Below are positions 22,507 through 34,909 of a stretch of 64,000 nt of DNA, in pieces. A model generated the notes under the pieces. The model was not told the origin of the DNA, ran no database searches, and saw only the letters and a list, made by a program, of their open reading frames with translations. The stretch is from Carya illinoinensis (Eukaryota; Streptophyta; Magnoliopsida; Fagales; Juglandaceae), in assembly GCF_018687715.1 (NCBI RefSeq), contig NC_056764.1, positions 1,800,501 to 1,864,500 on the forward strand, written 5' to 3'. Positions within the stretch are counted from its first letter, which is position 1, and every line of letters begins with the position of its first letter. Position numbers and translations under genes: made by a program.

Positions 22507-23226
22507 ATGGCTTCCCTCCTGCAACTCCTCCATTTGATCTTCTCCATATCTTTTCTGCTAACCTGTCGCATCGCTACATCTAATCGAACTCCCAAGGTAA
22601 ATAATTCTGATTTGGGTGTTTATATCAGATCAGTGCATGATCACCATTTTCGGATTGCATGCATGAAGCTTTTCCGAAAAATATGTAGTGATAATTTATT
22701 ATGTTCCATTTTGTTGGCCAAGAAAAGTAGTATTATATATATATATATATAATTTTATTGTCTCGCACCTCAACTCCATGAATGATCATAATATTTGATT
22801 ATGCATGCCTGCTGAAGCAGAAAGATAGAGTTATCCCAACTTGCATGCGGATGATCTCTACCTATAAATTTTTGTTTTTCTCGGCAGCCTTACGTTGTTT
22901 ACATGGGAAGTACTTCATCATCAAATAATGAGGGATCAGAAGTTCAAGTTGCAGAATCAGCTTACATGCAATTATTGTCCTCCATTATTCCGAGGTTGTC
23001 ATTATCATCATCAATAATGTTGTATTTTCTTTTTTCTCATTATTTTGTGGTCGTCTTTTCTGTCAATATATTCTACTGATACGTTGGCTTTTTTCTTTCG
23101 TTTTTTCCTTCCCTTTTTTGACAGTGAAGATCAGAATGAGAGAAGATCTTTAACCCACCATTATGATTATGCTTTTAAAGGGTTCTCTGCCATGCTTACT
23201 GAGAATGAAGCTTCTATCTTATCTGG

Positions 23227-23301
<75 letters not shown>

Positions 23302-26300
23302 CCCGCTTCTAATTCCCATTGTTGGATATATAATTTGAAAAAAAAAAGATTATGGTGGTAATTGTTGGGAATTTGGACCTCCCAAATTCACCCCCCTAGA
23401 TCTACCATTTGCAGGAATAACAAGAAAAATAGAGAAATAATAACAACACAATAAATTTACGTGGAAACTCCAAAACATGAGAAAAACCACCAGACCCAGA
23501 GAAGAAAATTCACTATGTGAAAAATTGTTACAATCACACAATTTTTCTCCTCACCACACCCACAAAGCTACCCCACTAGTAAATCTTTAACTCTACACCT
23601 CTTCCCATTTTACAAAAGGTTAATAGAGGAATTTAACTAAAGGCAAAAGTTACTAGATAAGCTTTCAACTAGTGCACTTAAACTAAGAAACCCAAGCCTC
23701 CTTATATAGGCTTGCAAATGTGCTCCTCATTCACTTCCCACCCATGTGGGACTTAAGTAAAGGAGCACACAAGTCAACAATCTCCACCTTGCGACTTTGA
23801 CTGGTCTCACAGCCAAGCTCCACCTCAATGAAGATCTTCATAGCTTCCGCTATCATGCTTCACCATAAAAGCATACCCACTCAGAATAAACTAATTCCAA
23901 GCATTTCACTTCGGCCCATGTCGAAAATAACCTTGCTGAAAATTATGGTGTAACTTCCACGTTTGGCTCTCCTAGAAGTTCATCAGCCATCGACATGAAT
24001 TTCCACCACACACCCTGCATCAATACCAAACCAATGCCTGTGTGCAAACTTGTGGACCCGCTAACATTAACACATCCTCTATCATGGCAACTTTGGGAAT
24101 TAGCGACATGCCATGAGGATGTACATGTCTCTTTTTAAAGAGCAAAATCTTCCATGGAAAGAGATACAATATTAGCATCATTTCCAGTATCTCCATTTAC
24201 TGACTTGGAGCCACTTGCCGAACCTGCTCCAGCTCTTGGACAATTTTTCTTGACGTGCCCAGATTGTCCACACTCCCAGCAGACTACTTTTTTCTTCATG
24301 GAGTTCTTCATCTTCCCATTTCTAGCTGCTACCATTACTGAGTTCTCAAGTGGAGCATTACTTCCACTACTTAGTCTTCTCTCTTCAGAAAAGCTTTTAC
24401 TGGTAACTTCTGAAAAAATTATTTTCTCCTTCCCATGTATCAAAATAGGTTTCATGTGCTCATAGGAAAGTGGAAGAGACCAGATGAGTCTCAAGGCTTG
24501 ATCCTCATCATCAATTTTAACTCCAATAGCTTCTAGCTCAGCGACAATGCCATTGAGAACACTTAAATGATCTGAAATAGTTGTACCTTCATTCATCCGC
24601 AGTGTATGAAACTGCTCTTTCAGGTACACACGATTTGAGACGCCTTTCGTCTGATACAACTCTTCAAGTTTTTCCCAGAGTTCCTTTGCCGTAGATATTC
24701 CATGCACATTTGCAAGAACATTTTTGGCCAGGCACAGACGTATTGCACTTGCTGTTCTCAAATCCAGATCCTCCCAATCTTCATCGCTCACTTTATATCT
24801 GCTACTTTCACCAGTCACACTAGTACCAGTGCTGACTTCATGTGTTGGTCTGCCCTTTAATGCCTTGTGTAATCCTGATTGGATCAAGACATCCTTGACT
24901 CGTACTTGCCACAAGCCAAAATTGATTCTCCCATCAAATTTCTCCACCTCAAATTTGACAAGATTTGAAGGCCTACTTCCTGACATTGCTTTGATGAATT
25001 TACTGTAAAAATGAATAGTACCTCACTAAGTCAGTTCCCAGGAAAGATTGGAGGGTCACAATGGACACACTTAAAATTTTCAATCTCCTAGACAGAACCT
25101 CCTTAGATTGTACGTATCCACACTACCACATCAAAACTCCACCCTACAAAAAGAACCTAGTGGCTCTGATACCAATTGTTGGGAATTTGGACCTCCCAAA
25201 TTCACCCCCCTAGGATCTACCCTTTGCGGGAATAACAAGAAAAATAGAGAAATAATAACAACACAAGAAATTTACGTGGAAACTCCAAAACAAGAGAAAA
25301 ACCACCAGACCCAAAGAAGAAAATTCACTATGTGAAAAATTGTTACAATCACACAATTTTTCTCCTCACCACACCCACAAAGCTACCCCACTAGTAAATC
25401 TTTAACTTTACACCTCTTCCCCTTTTACAAAAGGTTAATAGAGGAATTTAACTAAAGTCAAAAGTTACTAGATAAGCTTTCAACTGGTGCACTTAAACTA
25501 AGAAACCCAAGCCTCCTTATATAGGCTTGCAAATGTGCTCCTCATTCACTTCCCACCCATGTGGGACTTAAGTAAAGGAGCACACAAGTCAACAGTAATT
25601 TCTAATCAATGTATCTTATTCTATATATGTAGTAGAAGAAGATAATCGTAATACGTCAAAGGGTCAGATGTCAACATGTTTATTATATCATGAACAGATC
25701 AGACCAAAATTAGCACTCGTCTGCATGTGAAGGACACATGCGTGCACTTTAAAAAAAACCTTGTATTTATTAATTTGTTTATCACTTTACTTATTAGAGC
25801 ATAATTTCATTTATTATTTTGTTAATTTTTAAGCTGAGCTGAATACCAAACAACTGATAAAATTGTGAAAGCTGCAGGCCATCCTGATATTGTGTCCGTC
25901 TTCCCCGATTCTGTCCTTCAACTACACACCACACGTTCTTGGGATTTCTTAGAAACAGAAAGAAGGATATTGAGGGCGAGCGCAACATATAATAAGCATG
26001 TGTCAAGTGATGTCATAATCGGGATGATAGACACAGGTATATATATATTTCATTTAAAAAGCTATGATATGATTATATATATAAATATATATATATCCAA
26101 CGATTCACATTAATTTTCTGGCCAGATGCTGTGTGAGTGCCATGATCTGTACGTGTACGTACTTAACCACTAGACCAATCATAACTAATCAACTGAGAAT
26201 ATTAATCTCTTTTTGTTTTATGTTTTTTCAAGGTATATGGCCCGAGTGTCCAAGTTTCAATGACAAGGGAATTGGGGAAATTCCTTCAAGATGGAAAGGA

Positions 26301-29237
26301 GTTTGCATAGAGGGACCTGACTTCAAACTATCCAATTGTAACAGGTAATTAATCCAATACACTTCAAATACCTTCCCAAAAAAAAAATATTAATTCAGAG
26401 ATAACATCCCAAAAAGAAAAAATTAAGAAAAAGAAATGTAGCAAAGGTCAGAAGCAAAAATGCATTATTTTTTGGTCGATCGGTTCAAGCTTTTAGGATA
26501 AGCAATATTTAATTAGAATTGGTAATTTATTAGCAAAAATTAATGTACATTAATGTAGGAAGTTGATAGGAGCAAGATACTACCCCACCCCAGAGATGAA
26601 CTCCATTCATGGTAGCAAGATGAGTCCAGCAGCAGGCAAAACTTCTTCTGGATCGCCTAGGGATTATGTAGATCATGGCACTCACACGGCATCTACAGCA
26701 GGTGGTTTCCCAGTCGTCAATGCTAGTTATTATGGCTTAGCAGGGGGGACAGCAAGGGGTGGCTTGCCATCAGCAAGGATTGCGAGCTACAAGGCATGCT
26801 CAAAAGTAGGATGCTCCAGTTCCTCCTTATTGAAGGCTTTTGACGATGCACTTAAAGATGGTGTAGACATAATATCAGTTTCCATTGGAGTGAACTTTTT
26901 TCTGTCAAACTACAAAAATGACCCCATTGCCATTGGAGCATTTCATGCAGAGAATATGGGGGTCATGGTTGCTTGCTCTGGAGGCAACGATGGTCCTTTT
27001 CCTGACACCATTAAAAATACGGCTCCATGGATCTTTACTGTTGCGGCTTCTAGTATTGATAGGGACTTTCGGTCCACCATACAGCTTGGAAACGGGAAAA
27101 CTTTCCGAGTAGGGTTTTTTTTTTTTTTTGGTTGCTTCTCTCTCTCTCTCTCTGTGTTGTTGTGGGGGTCATTTATTGCTGTCCAATATCTAAACTTATC
27201 TCTCCAAGTATGTTTTCCCAGGGATCTGCCATTAACTTGTCTAACCTGACCAAGACGAGGACATATCCTCTTGTTTTTGGAAAGGATGTTGCTTCTAACT
27301 TTACCCCCACAAATGAAGCAAGGTACTTGTGGATCATTATTCTTTGAATATCTATCATTGTACTTTCTAAATGCATACGCTCAATCAAATAACTAAAAGC
27401 CAGCGCCACTAGTATTAATCAACATCTTCGCACTAAGTTTCCCTCCAAATATATTGTTCCCTTTTTTCCCGTTTCTTGTTAAGAACAAGTCCTAATTTCC
27501 ACATTAAAATGCAGCAATTGCCGTCCGGGATCATTAGATCCAGAGAAAGCAGCAGGGAAGATAGTTGTTTGTGTTGATAACGACCCAACTATGTCAAGGA
27601 TCATCAAGAAACTAGTCGTAGAAGATATGGAAGCCATAGGGATGATTTTCATCAGTGAGGCTGAGAAAGATGTGCCATTTGATTCGGGCACTTTCCCATT
27701 CGTACAAGTTGGGAGCGTTGAAGGGTTGCAGATTCTTCACTACATCAATTCCACCAAGTGAGTACTTTTTTCTAAAGTTCCCATGTCGTTCCCTTCCTTT
27801 CTTCAATCTGACGCAATGTGATTGTCTTTTTAATTAGCTCTTTATAATCAAGTCAGCTAGCTAGGCACGCTCATTTTTCCTGTTCTTTTACGACAGGGAC
27901 CCAAGAGCAACAATTCTTCCGACAGTTGAAATTCCAAGGTATAAACCTGCACCAGTTGTGGCGTACTTCTCATCCAGAGGTCCCGCTCGGCTAGCAGAAA
28001 ACATTCTTAAGGTTATTTTCTTTCTTTCTGCTGAGTCTTATTCTATCCAACGTATTTAATCTGTGGTTGCGTACGTCCAACGGCCATTACTTCAATATGA
28101 GGTGCAAGGCAAACGTAGTTTGATGAGATTAAAACCCTAGTTTGACATTAGTTATGCACTGCATGCGCAGCCTGATATAATGGCCCCGGGAGTGGCTATT
28201 TTAGCTGGCACGATTCCACATACTGATGAGCCTGGCAGCGTTCCAGTCGGTAAGAAGCCATCCCAATTTGCCATAAGATCTGGAACGTCAATGTCTTGCC
28301 CCCATGTAACAGGCGCGGCTTCTTTGATCAAGTCAGTGCACCCTGGATGGTCTCCTTCCATGATCAAATCAGCACTTATGACAACAGGTACGTACGTACG
28401 TTTTTAAGGTTGGAAATAATTTTCCAAGATACATCCGCCGCCCAAGGCCTGCCTCTGCCATTGCATGTTGACCTACCTCATGAATATTGTGCATGGGTAT
28501 TATAATTACTTCTTGATTCAAGAGAATAACAAGCAAACAAAAGTCAACTACATGTATATAATGTTCTTTAATTTATAACATGATTATGAGACGACGCTCA
28601 TCAGTTTGATTTTAGATGAGCAGATGGAAAAAAAAAAAAAAAGTGGTAGCTTAATTAGTTTGTTCTCTTTCTTTATTTTGCAGCAACCGTTCACGACAAC
28701 ATGGGGAAACCTTTGACAAAGGGTTCGGGCAATCCTGCAAATCCACATGAGATGGGGGCTGGAGAAATAAGCCCACTCAAAGCTCTCCATCCAGGACTGG
28801 TCTTTGAAACCACGGCAACAGACTATCTCAGATTCCTCTGTTATTATGGCTATTCAGAGAGAGATATTAGATCGATATCGAACACCAACTTCAGCTGCCC
28901 AAGTAACTCCATTAAGGACCTCATCTCAGATATCAACTATCCATCCATCTCCATTGCTAACCTCAGTCGGAATCAAACTGCAGCTAAAACAATCCAAAGA
29001 ACAGTGACCAACGTGGGACTCTCAAATGCCACTTACATTGCTAAGGTTTATGCTCCGGTGGGGTTAGTGGTCGATGTGTTCCCTCATAAGCTTGTTTTTC
29101 TTAAGGGTGTGACAAAGTTATCCTACAATGTCTCATTCTTTGGCAAGGAGGCTTCTAGTGGCTACAATTTTGGGTCTCTTACATGGTTTGACGGTCGACA
29201 TTCTGTCCGCACCGTGTTTACTGTGAAGGTTCAATAA
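22507..29237 (+). CDS. Subtilisin-like serine protease, SBT5 / CO2-response secreted protease type
   Basis: A secreted S8 peptidase of 782 residues from 11 exons: 22507-22596, 22888-22994, 23125-23225, 25878-26036, 26233-26344, 26559-27108, 27222-27322, 27515-27757, 27897-28011, 28171-28387 and 28684-29237. All have GT..AG and consistent phases. Order: signal peptide ([18 protein letters not shown]), inhibitor I9 prodomain ([21 protein letters not shown]), catalytic domain with Asp151 (GMIDTG), His229 (DHGTHTAST), oxyanion Asn333 (SGGNDGP) and Ser566 (GTSMSCPHV), PA insertion in the 400s, and a fibronectin-III-like C-terminus. Length and all catalytic residues are normal, so it is probably active in the cell wall. 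Intron 3 (23226-25877) contains a TC repeat and a complete gag-only LTR element. The closest relative I recall is Arabidopsis SBT5.2 (CRSP); exact subgroup not proven. Confidence 0.93.
23231..23296. repeat. (TC)n microsatellite in subtilase intron 3
   Basis: A 66-bp TC run starting five bases after the splice donor of exon 3. Confidence 0.97.
23363..23779 (-). repeat. 3' LTR of the TR-GAG element
   Basis: 417 bp, TG..CA termini, paired with 25177-25594. Confidence 0.95.
24135..24986 (-). CDS. Copia-type Gag polyprotein with CCHC zinc knuckle
   Basis: An intact 283-residue frame from ATG 24986 ([19 protein letters not shown]). The N-terminus has the [18 protein letters not shown] block and [13 protein letters not shown] of copia capsid proteins (UBN2/DUF4219-like). 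A single zinc knuckle [14 protein letters not shown] lies near residue 236. The frame ends without continuing into protease. Capsid assembly and RNA packaging are the expected roles, with replication enzymes supplied by an autonomous copia partner. No lesion is visible, unusual for a plant element fragment. Confidence 0.93.
   Translation of the reverse strand: MSGSRPSNLVKFEVEKFDGRINFGLWQVRVKDVLIQSGLHKALKGRPTHEVSTGTSVTGESSRYKVSDEDWEDLDLRTASAIRLCLAKNVLANVHGISTAKELWEKLEELYQTKGVSNRVYLKEQFHTLRMNEGTTISDHLSVLNGIVAELEAIGVKIDDEDQALRLIWSLPLSYEHMKPILIHGKEKIIFSEVTSKSFSEERRLSSGSNAPLENSVMVAARNGKMKNSMKKKVVCWECGQSGHVKKNCPRAGAGSASGSKSVNGDTGNDANIVSLSMEDFAL
25177..25594 (-). repeat. 5' LTR of the TR-GAG element
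   Basis: 418 bp. A TATATAAGG box on the minus strand in its middle is the likely core promoter. Confidence 0.95.
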
Positions 29238-31250
29238 TTTGCAAAATGCTAGTAATTAGTCTAGGATATGAAAAAGATGGTGATTTTAATATTTGATAAA
29301 GATGAATGTTATAGTTGTAAATAGATTTTATTGAAAAAATTATAAATTGATATAATTTCATATAATACGTTAAATTTACTTTATAATAAAAATAATTTTA
29401 TAATTTAACGTACTATATCAAATCATGTCAACTTATAAATTTATTTTTATGCAATTGTTTTTTTCTCTTTAAAAAAATTTAAGTATTTACACATCCGGTC
29501 ATAGGTACGAGTTTCATTTCATTTTATTTACCAACTCCAATTTAAGTGCAAGTGCCAAGTAGTGATCATTTGATACTTACTGAAGCTTCCTCTAATTTAA
29601 TGTATTGCACCATTTCTTTTGAGTTTTTAATAGTTATATGGGAGATTTATATTTGTACAATCTCAAGAAGTATGTTTAATAATTATAAAGTGTTTGAAAT
29701 GTAACTATACGATGCTTTCAATCTATTATTACTATTATTATTAAAATTATTATTATTATTTTGATAATAGGGGCCGGCGAGGGTTTGAAGCTAAATTTTT
29801 TATTTAGAAAGTCGATTTATATCCTATTAGGCTTTTAGAACATTAGCAATGGTCTAGGCAAAGTCGACACCAAAATTTAACTAAAACTACATCATGTTCT
29901 ACCTAAAGCTAAAGCTATTTAACATATAACCCTACATTGAATTATCCATAAATTAATCAAAATATTAATATAATATTATTTTTTAGTAATTATATGTTTT
30001 AAAACTTTTTTTTTTCATATTTTACAACTACACTGACCTACTATTAATTAACAATTAGAGAATGCAATATTAATAGCCATGCACAAAATCAGTTAATTAA
30101 TATTACTATTGACAATGTTAATTAATAATTAGAGATAGCAATATTTTGAAATAAAATGTCTATTTTGACTATGAACAATGTCTAGTAAAAAATGGAGAAA
30201 TATTTGGATTTATTTTAGCTCATAGTCTTACTTGAAGGACTTTAGCTAGTTCAATGTAGCTGATTTTTAATAAAAAAAATAATCATATTTTTATTTGATT
30301 GACATTTAGCTAATCCAATACTAATACTATTTGCTGCTTTCAATTTATTATTGAGATATCACAAAAAGCAAATTAAATAACTATAGAAGTACCAAATTAA
30401 ATAAGCATAACCTTTAGCATATTTCGTGCATGTTTGATATTGTAGTAGGAAATATAACTTAAAACCTTAGGGCTTATAGCTTATAACTAAAGTAATAAGT
30501 TCTATTATTAAAAATTAGTTACTGTTTAATAACTATGTGTTTAAAATATTTTTAAATATATTATATTTGTTTGAAAATAAATTTAAAAAGTGATTTTTGA
30601 TGTAGAATAGATGATCATTTGGATTTTTTTAAAAGATTATAATCATATTTTTAAAAATTTTAAAATTATAATTATCTTAAAATTATATGAATATTTTAAT
30701 GACAATTTTTTTAAAATTTAAATTATATTTTATATTATCAAAAAATATGTTTGAAAAAAATATAAAAATAATAATTTTTTTAAATATATTTTTTAATTTA
30801 TTTGAGATTAAAAATTATTTAGCATATAAATAATTTAATTTTTATATTAAGTAATTTTTAAAACTATTTAAATAGTTTTTAAAATTCTTTTCCCAACCCT
30901 AATCAGGCCATCGGGTGACACCGTGACAGCATGAATTTGACACGAGGTGTTTCGAGAAGACACCTGGACAAGGAAACGAATAAAGGTTCTGAAACACAAC
31001 GCCGTCTCTCTTGCAACGTGTCCTTCCATAAACCGAAAGGCAAAATATAAATAACATTAAAAAAAAGAGAAAATAGAAAACCCAGATAGATGTAGAGAGA
31101 GAGAGAGAGAGAGAGAGTCTGAACTCTGAAGAGCCGGAGCAACGGAAGAAAATTAGAGCAGACAGAAAAATTCCCGTACGGGACGGGAAGGCAAAGCATA
31201 GAGCTACTTCACACACAAAGCAGCCTTTTTTCTCTGTTGAACTTTCATCC
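29238..31250. other. AT-rich intergenic DNA and SUVH 5' UTR start
   Basis: No gene is recognised from 29460 to 30890, which is strongly AT-rich with A/T runs. From about 30900 the sequence is less AT-rich and includes a GA run at 31097-31117. This is likely the promoter and 5' leader of the SUVH gene. Confidence 0.5.
29336..29446. mobile_element. Foldback MITE, family B, copy 1
   Basis: Inverted arms: TATAAATTGATATAATTTCA with TACGTTAAAT on one side and the imperfect complement AACGTACTATATCAAATCAT with GTCAACTTATAAATT on the other. A related foldback is at 61499-61623. Confidence 0.65.
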
Positions 31251-31705
31251 TTTGTCTCTCTCTTTTATCTCGACAAAACCCAGTCAGTGCCAGATTTCCG
31301 TCAGGTAACGATCTGATAATATCGACTTTGACTGGTCTTTTGAAACAGTTTTGCTTAATAAGCTTCCGATTCGCTAATTATGTTTGATTTATTACCCAAT
31401 AAACCTTGCATATCTTTGCTTTATTTCCCTTCCAAAATCATGCTTCATCTACTTGAAAAATTCCCTTTTTGAGTTTTTTTATGCTTAATTGATGCTCAAA
31501 GTGCGATTCTTTTTCAACAATGTGTAACCCTCTTGGCACTTTCTTGGCACAGAATTTACAAATTCCAGGAACAAATCTCTATACTTAGATGAGATTGAAA
31601 TGGGTCTATTTTTTAGGTTTTGGAGAAGTGAGTACTTCTAGGTTTGGAGGTTAAGGTTGCGAGACTTTGAAATTTTGGTTCTTTTGGTTCAGAGGACTTG
31701 TTGTA

Positions 31706-33808
31706 ATGGAATCAGGGTCAGGTTTCAACTATGTTTCTCCTTCAACCTCTTTTGATAAGTCCAGAGTTTTGGACGTGAAGCCTCTGCGTAGTTTAAAGCC
31801 AGTTTTCCCAAGCGGATCTGAAGCTCCCCCGTTCGTGTGCGCCCCACCCAATGGCCCTTTCCCTCATGGATTTATGCCGTTTTACCCCTTTAGTGTGCCA
31901 CAAGGATCTCAAACCTCACCTAATCTTAACCACCAGAACCCACCATCAATGCAGGCGCCAATGGGTCCTGTACCGGCTCCCCTCCGTGCATTTCGAAGTC
32001 CGCAATCACAAGAATATCCCAGAGCATTTAATGGAGATGCTGATTCATCAATGGGGACATTTAGGGAAGTGGATGGGAGTGAAGATGGTTATTTTGTTGG
32101 TAAAAAACGAGCAGCTTCTCGCATGCAAAAGAAGACAAGGAAAAATCAGGACGCTAAACCTTCCTTTTCCTTTGCTGCCAGAAAAGGGTCTGGTACAGCT
32201 TTTGTTGTAGATATTAGTCAAGCTGAAAGGGATGATGGTAACAGGGAAGTGGTTAATCTGGTGCTTATGAGATTTGATGCACTTCGGAGAAGGCTCAGCC
32301 AACTTGAAGATGCCAAGGAACTGGGCAATGGGGTTATCAGACGTGCGGATTTAAAAGCTGCAAATATCTTGATGAGCAAAGGGATCCGGACGAACATGAG
32401 GAGGAGGATTGGATCTCCACCTGGAGTTGAGATTGGGGATATCTTCTTTTTCCGTATGGAAATGTGTATGGTGGGATTACATTCTCAGTCTATGGGTGGT
32501 ATTGACTATCTTATTTTCAAGGACACATTCGACCAAGATCCAGTGGTTGTGTGCATTGTTTCATCTGCAGGATATGATGATGATGTGGAGGATACGGATG
32601 TTCTGATTTATAGTGGTCAGGGTGGCAATTTTGGTAAGAGGGACAAACAGGCAACTGATCAGAAGCTTCAGAGGGGAAATCTTGCTTTGGAGAGAAGCTT
32701 TCAGCGGGGCAATGATATCAGAGTCGTCCGGGGTATCAAAGATGCTTTTAGTCCAACATCAAAGATTTATGTCTATGATGGGCTTTATAAAATTCAAGAG
32801 TCCTGGACTGAGAATAAAACTGGCTGCAATATATTCAAGTACAAATTTGTGAGGATGCCAGGGCAGCCTGATGCTTTTGCTATTTGGAAGTCAATTCAGA
32901 AGTGGAAGGATGGCGTGTCTTCAAGGGTTGGACTTATCCTTCCAGACCTCACCTCAGGGGCTGAAAGTATACCTGTTTCACTTGTAAACGATGTTGATGA
33001 AGAAAAGGGCCCTGCTCATTTCACTTATTTTCCCACTGTCAAGTACTCGAAATCATTCAATTTAACACAGCCTTCTTTTGGCTGCAACTGCCATAACACT
33101 TGCCAACCAGGCGATCCCAACTGCTCTTGCATTAGGAAAAATGAAGGCGATTTTCCTTATACTAACAACGGGGTTCTTGTGGGCCGAAAACCTTTGATAC
33201 ATGAATGTGGTCCCACATGTCCTTGCTTTCCTAACTGCAAAAACCGAGTTTCCCAGAATGGTTTGAAAGTTCACTTGGAAGTATTCAAAACAACAGCTAG
33301 GGGCTGGGGTCTGCGGTCATGGGACCCTATTCGTGCAGGTACTTTTATATGCGAGTATGCAGGTGAAGTTATTGACAAAGTTAAGGTAAAGCAGGGTGGG
33401 GAGGAAGGTGAAAATGATGAGTATGTTTTTGATACAACTCGTTTTTATAATTCATTCAAGTGGAATTATGAACCTGGCTTATTGCAGGAGGAATGTTCTA
33501 ATGACTCTATTGAGGAATACAAAATTCCATCTCCCCTAATCATAAGTGCCAAGAATATGGGAAATGTAGCACGATTTATGAATCATAGTTGCTCACCAAA
33601 TGTTTTCTGGCAACCAGTTTTATATGAACACAATAATCAATCCTTTCTTCATATTGCCTTTTTTGCAATCAAACATATCCCGCCTATGACAGAGTTGACT
33701 TATGATTATGGGATTGCCCGCTCTGATGAGGTTGAGGGAAACAACGAACTCACTGGGAAAAAGAAATGCTTATGTGGATCATCAAGCTGCCGTGGTTTTT
33801 TTGGTTAA
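31706..33808 (+). CDS. SUVH1/SUVH3-like SRA-SET protein (histone H3K9 methyltransferase family)
   Basis: A 700-residue protein from one coding exon, start MESGSGFNYVSPSTS (ATG 31706; an in-frame ATG at 31667 adds 13 unlikely residues). Order: proline-rich N-terminus; SRA-YDG methyl-DNA binding domain about 234-382 (PGVEIGDIFFFRMEM to YKFVRMPGQP); cysteine-rich pre-SET about 458-528 (GCNCHNTC, CPCFPNCKNRV); SET from ARGWGLRSWDP about 531, with NHSCSPN at 626 and YDYG at 666; post-SET CLCGSSSCRG near 688. It acts in nuclear chromatin. Known SUVH1/3 proteins read methylated DNA and promote transcription of nearby genes, and this one most resembles that group. A 5' UTR intron (about 31305-31616) is likely, as is common in the group. 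All catalytic motifs are present. Confidence 0.95.
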   Translation: MESGSGFNYVSPSTSFDKSRVLDVKPLRSLKPVFPSGSEAPPFVCAPPNGPFPHGFMPFYPFSVPQGSQTSPNLNHQNPPSMQAPMGPVPAPLRAFRSPQSQEYPRAFNGDADSSMGTFREVDGSEDGYFVGKKRAASRMQKKTRKNQDAKPSFSFAARKGSGTAFVVDISQAERDDGNREVVNLVLMRFDALRRRLSQLEDAKELGNGVIRRADLKAANILMSKGIRTNMRRRIGSPPGVEIGDIFFFRMEMCMVGLHSQSMGGIDYLIFKDTFDQDPVVVCIVSSAGYDDDVEDTDVLIYSGQGGNFGKRDKQATDQKLQRGNLALERSFQRGNDIRVVRGIKDAFSPTSKIYVYDGLYKIQESWTENKTGCNIFKYKFVRMPGQPDAFAIWKSIQKWKDGVSSRVGLILPDLTSGAESIPVSLVNDVDEEKGPAHFTYFPTVKYSKSFNLTQPSFGCNCHNTCQPGDPNCSCIRKNEGDFPYTNNGVLVGRKPLIHECGPTCPCFPNCKNRVSQNGLKVHLEVFKTTARGWGLRSWDPIRAGTFICEYAGEVIDKVKVKQGGEEGENDEYVFDTTRFYNSFKWNYEPGLLQEECSNDSIEEYKIPSPLIISAKNMGNVARFMNHSCSPNVFWQPVLYEHNNQSFLHIAFFAIKHIPPMTELTYDYGIARSDEVEGNNELTGKKKCLCGSSSCRGFFG

Positions 33809-34201
33809 TGTTTTAAGTTTTGCATACCAGAAGAAGTGCATGGTGCTGGCAAACACGGCCCTGGCTAAAAGGTTTGAGATCTCCCTCCTGTGTACCTGTT
33901 ATCAAGACTGCTAGCAAGCTTATAAATTTAAGCTGATCATCTTTTCATTTTGGTAGATGACATGTTATTATATCTTACGAGTCTTCAATATTGTTTTTAT
34001 GCAGCTTGTATTTGTTCATTAATTTTGAAGTATTGGGAACTCTGGGTAAGAAGGCATTTAACAATTGCTGAACCTCAATTTGAAGGATTTTAGAATGGCT
34101 AGTTTGCTTGATTTTCTTCTTCTTCTCTTTTTTTTTTGATAAGTTTGCTTTATTTTTTTCTTACTTGCTTGGGTTATACACTTATAATAGTGTTATATAA
34201 G

Positions 34202-34265
34202 GTTTTTTTTCCATGAATAAGAAATTTTCTTGAGACAAGTAGAAAGGCAAAGCCAAGTACACAGT
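34202..34265 (-). mobile_element. L1 LINE 3' tail, minus strand
   Basis: On the minus strand the sequence reads TGTGTACTTGGCTTTGCC, then TCAAGAAAATTTCTTATTCA and poly-A, like the 3' ends of plant L1 copies. The upstream extent is unclear. Confidence 0.45.
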
Positions 34266-34884
34266 ATTATATCAGTGAATATCCTCGAGGTGATCATAGA
34301 ATATATATGTATATGCCCGAGGTGATCGTAAAATAAAACAGTTCCATTCTACAGTTGACAAATTTCTCCTCAATGTTGGTCAAATGATGTCGAGTGATTT
34401 TATTATGTAAATGTGCTAGCCATGTATGTGCATCTAGATGTGAGTGGTTGATATTGATATCTACGTATAAAAAAAAGGTCGACATAGGTAAATTGTGCAA
34501 GAGATCTCATAGAATGGTACACTTGTGTGTGTAAAAAGTATGTATTTGAGGCTTGGATGTATTAATCCATGAATGCAGTTAGGGTGGCTAGTGGCAGTTC
34601 TTCATATAAAGAATCAATACAGTGAACCAGACGTTTTTAGCAATTGCCTTCTGATTTAGTCCACATTGGCTAAGGGCTCTCTTAATAATTCAGTCAAGCG
34701 TCTAAGCTTACTCTCATATTAGATGTTCCATTGTGTCATCTTAGTGACAGGACAAGCCTCATCAAACATCCTTTTCCCATGCATCTAGTTCAAAATGCCC
34801 ATCAGTCTACTTCAGTTTATCCCACGATTTGGCCTTGGTTTTGAAGGAGAAAAAAAGAAAAGATATTTTTTTTGAGTTTTTTTT

Positions 34885-34909
34885 GGGGGGGGGGGGGGGG
34901 GGGGGGGGG
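34885..34909. repeat. Poly-G run of 25
   Basis: Directly preceded by T runs. Length may be unreliable in the assembly. Confidence 0.9.

Larger units (their letters stand above)
23363..25594 (-). mobile_element. Gag-only LTR retrotransposon (TR-GAG type), complete, in subtilase intron
   Basis: A 2232-bp element on the minus strand, flanked by the 5-bp duplication GTAAT (23358-23362 and 25595-25599). Two LTRs of about 417 bp begin TGTTGACTTG and end CCCAACA on the minus strand. Beside the 5' LTR is a tRNA-Met primer site, TGGTATCAGAGCC (complement of 25162-25174). Beside the 3' LTR is a purine tract, AAGGTGGAGA. The only gene is gag; no protease, integrase or reverse transcriptase is present. 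By eye the LTRs differ at about nine substitutions and one indel. It lies antisense to the host gene. Confidence 0.94.

Noticed and set aside
30899..31216. Two overlapping minus-strand ORFs of about 100 codons
   Set aside because: They lie on the strand opposite the likely SUVH promoter and 5' leader and consist partly of the GA repeat (SLSLSLS).
31667..31705. Upstream in-frame ATG for the SUVH gene
   Set aside because: The added residues (MKFWFFWFRGLVV) are hydrophobic and unlike SUVH starts; MESGSG at 31706 fits the family.
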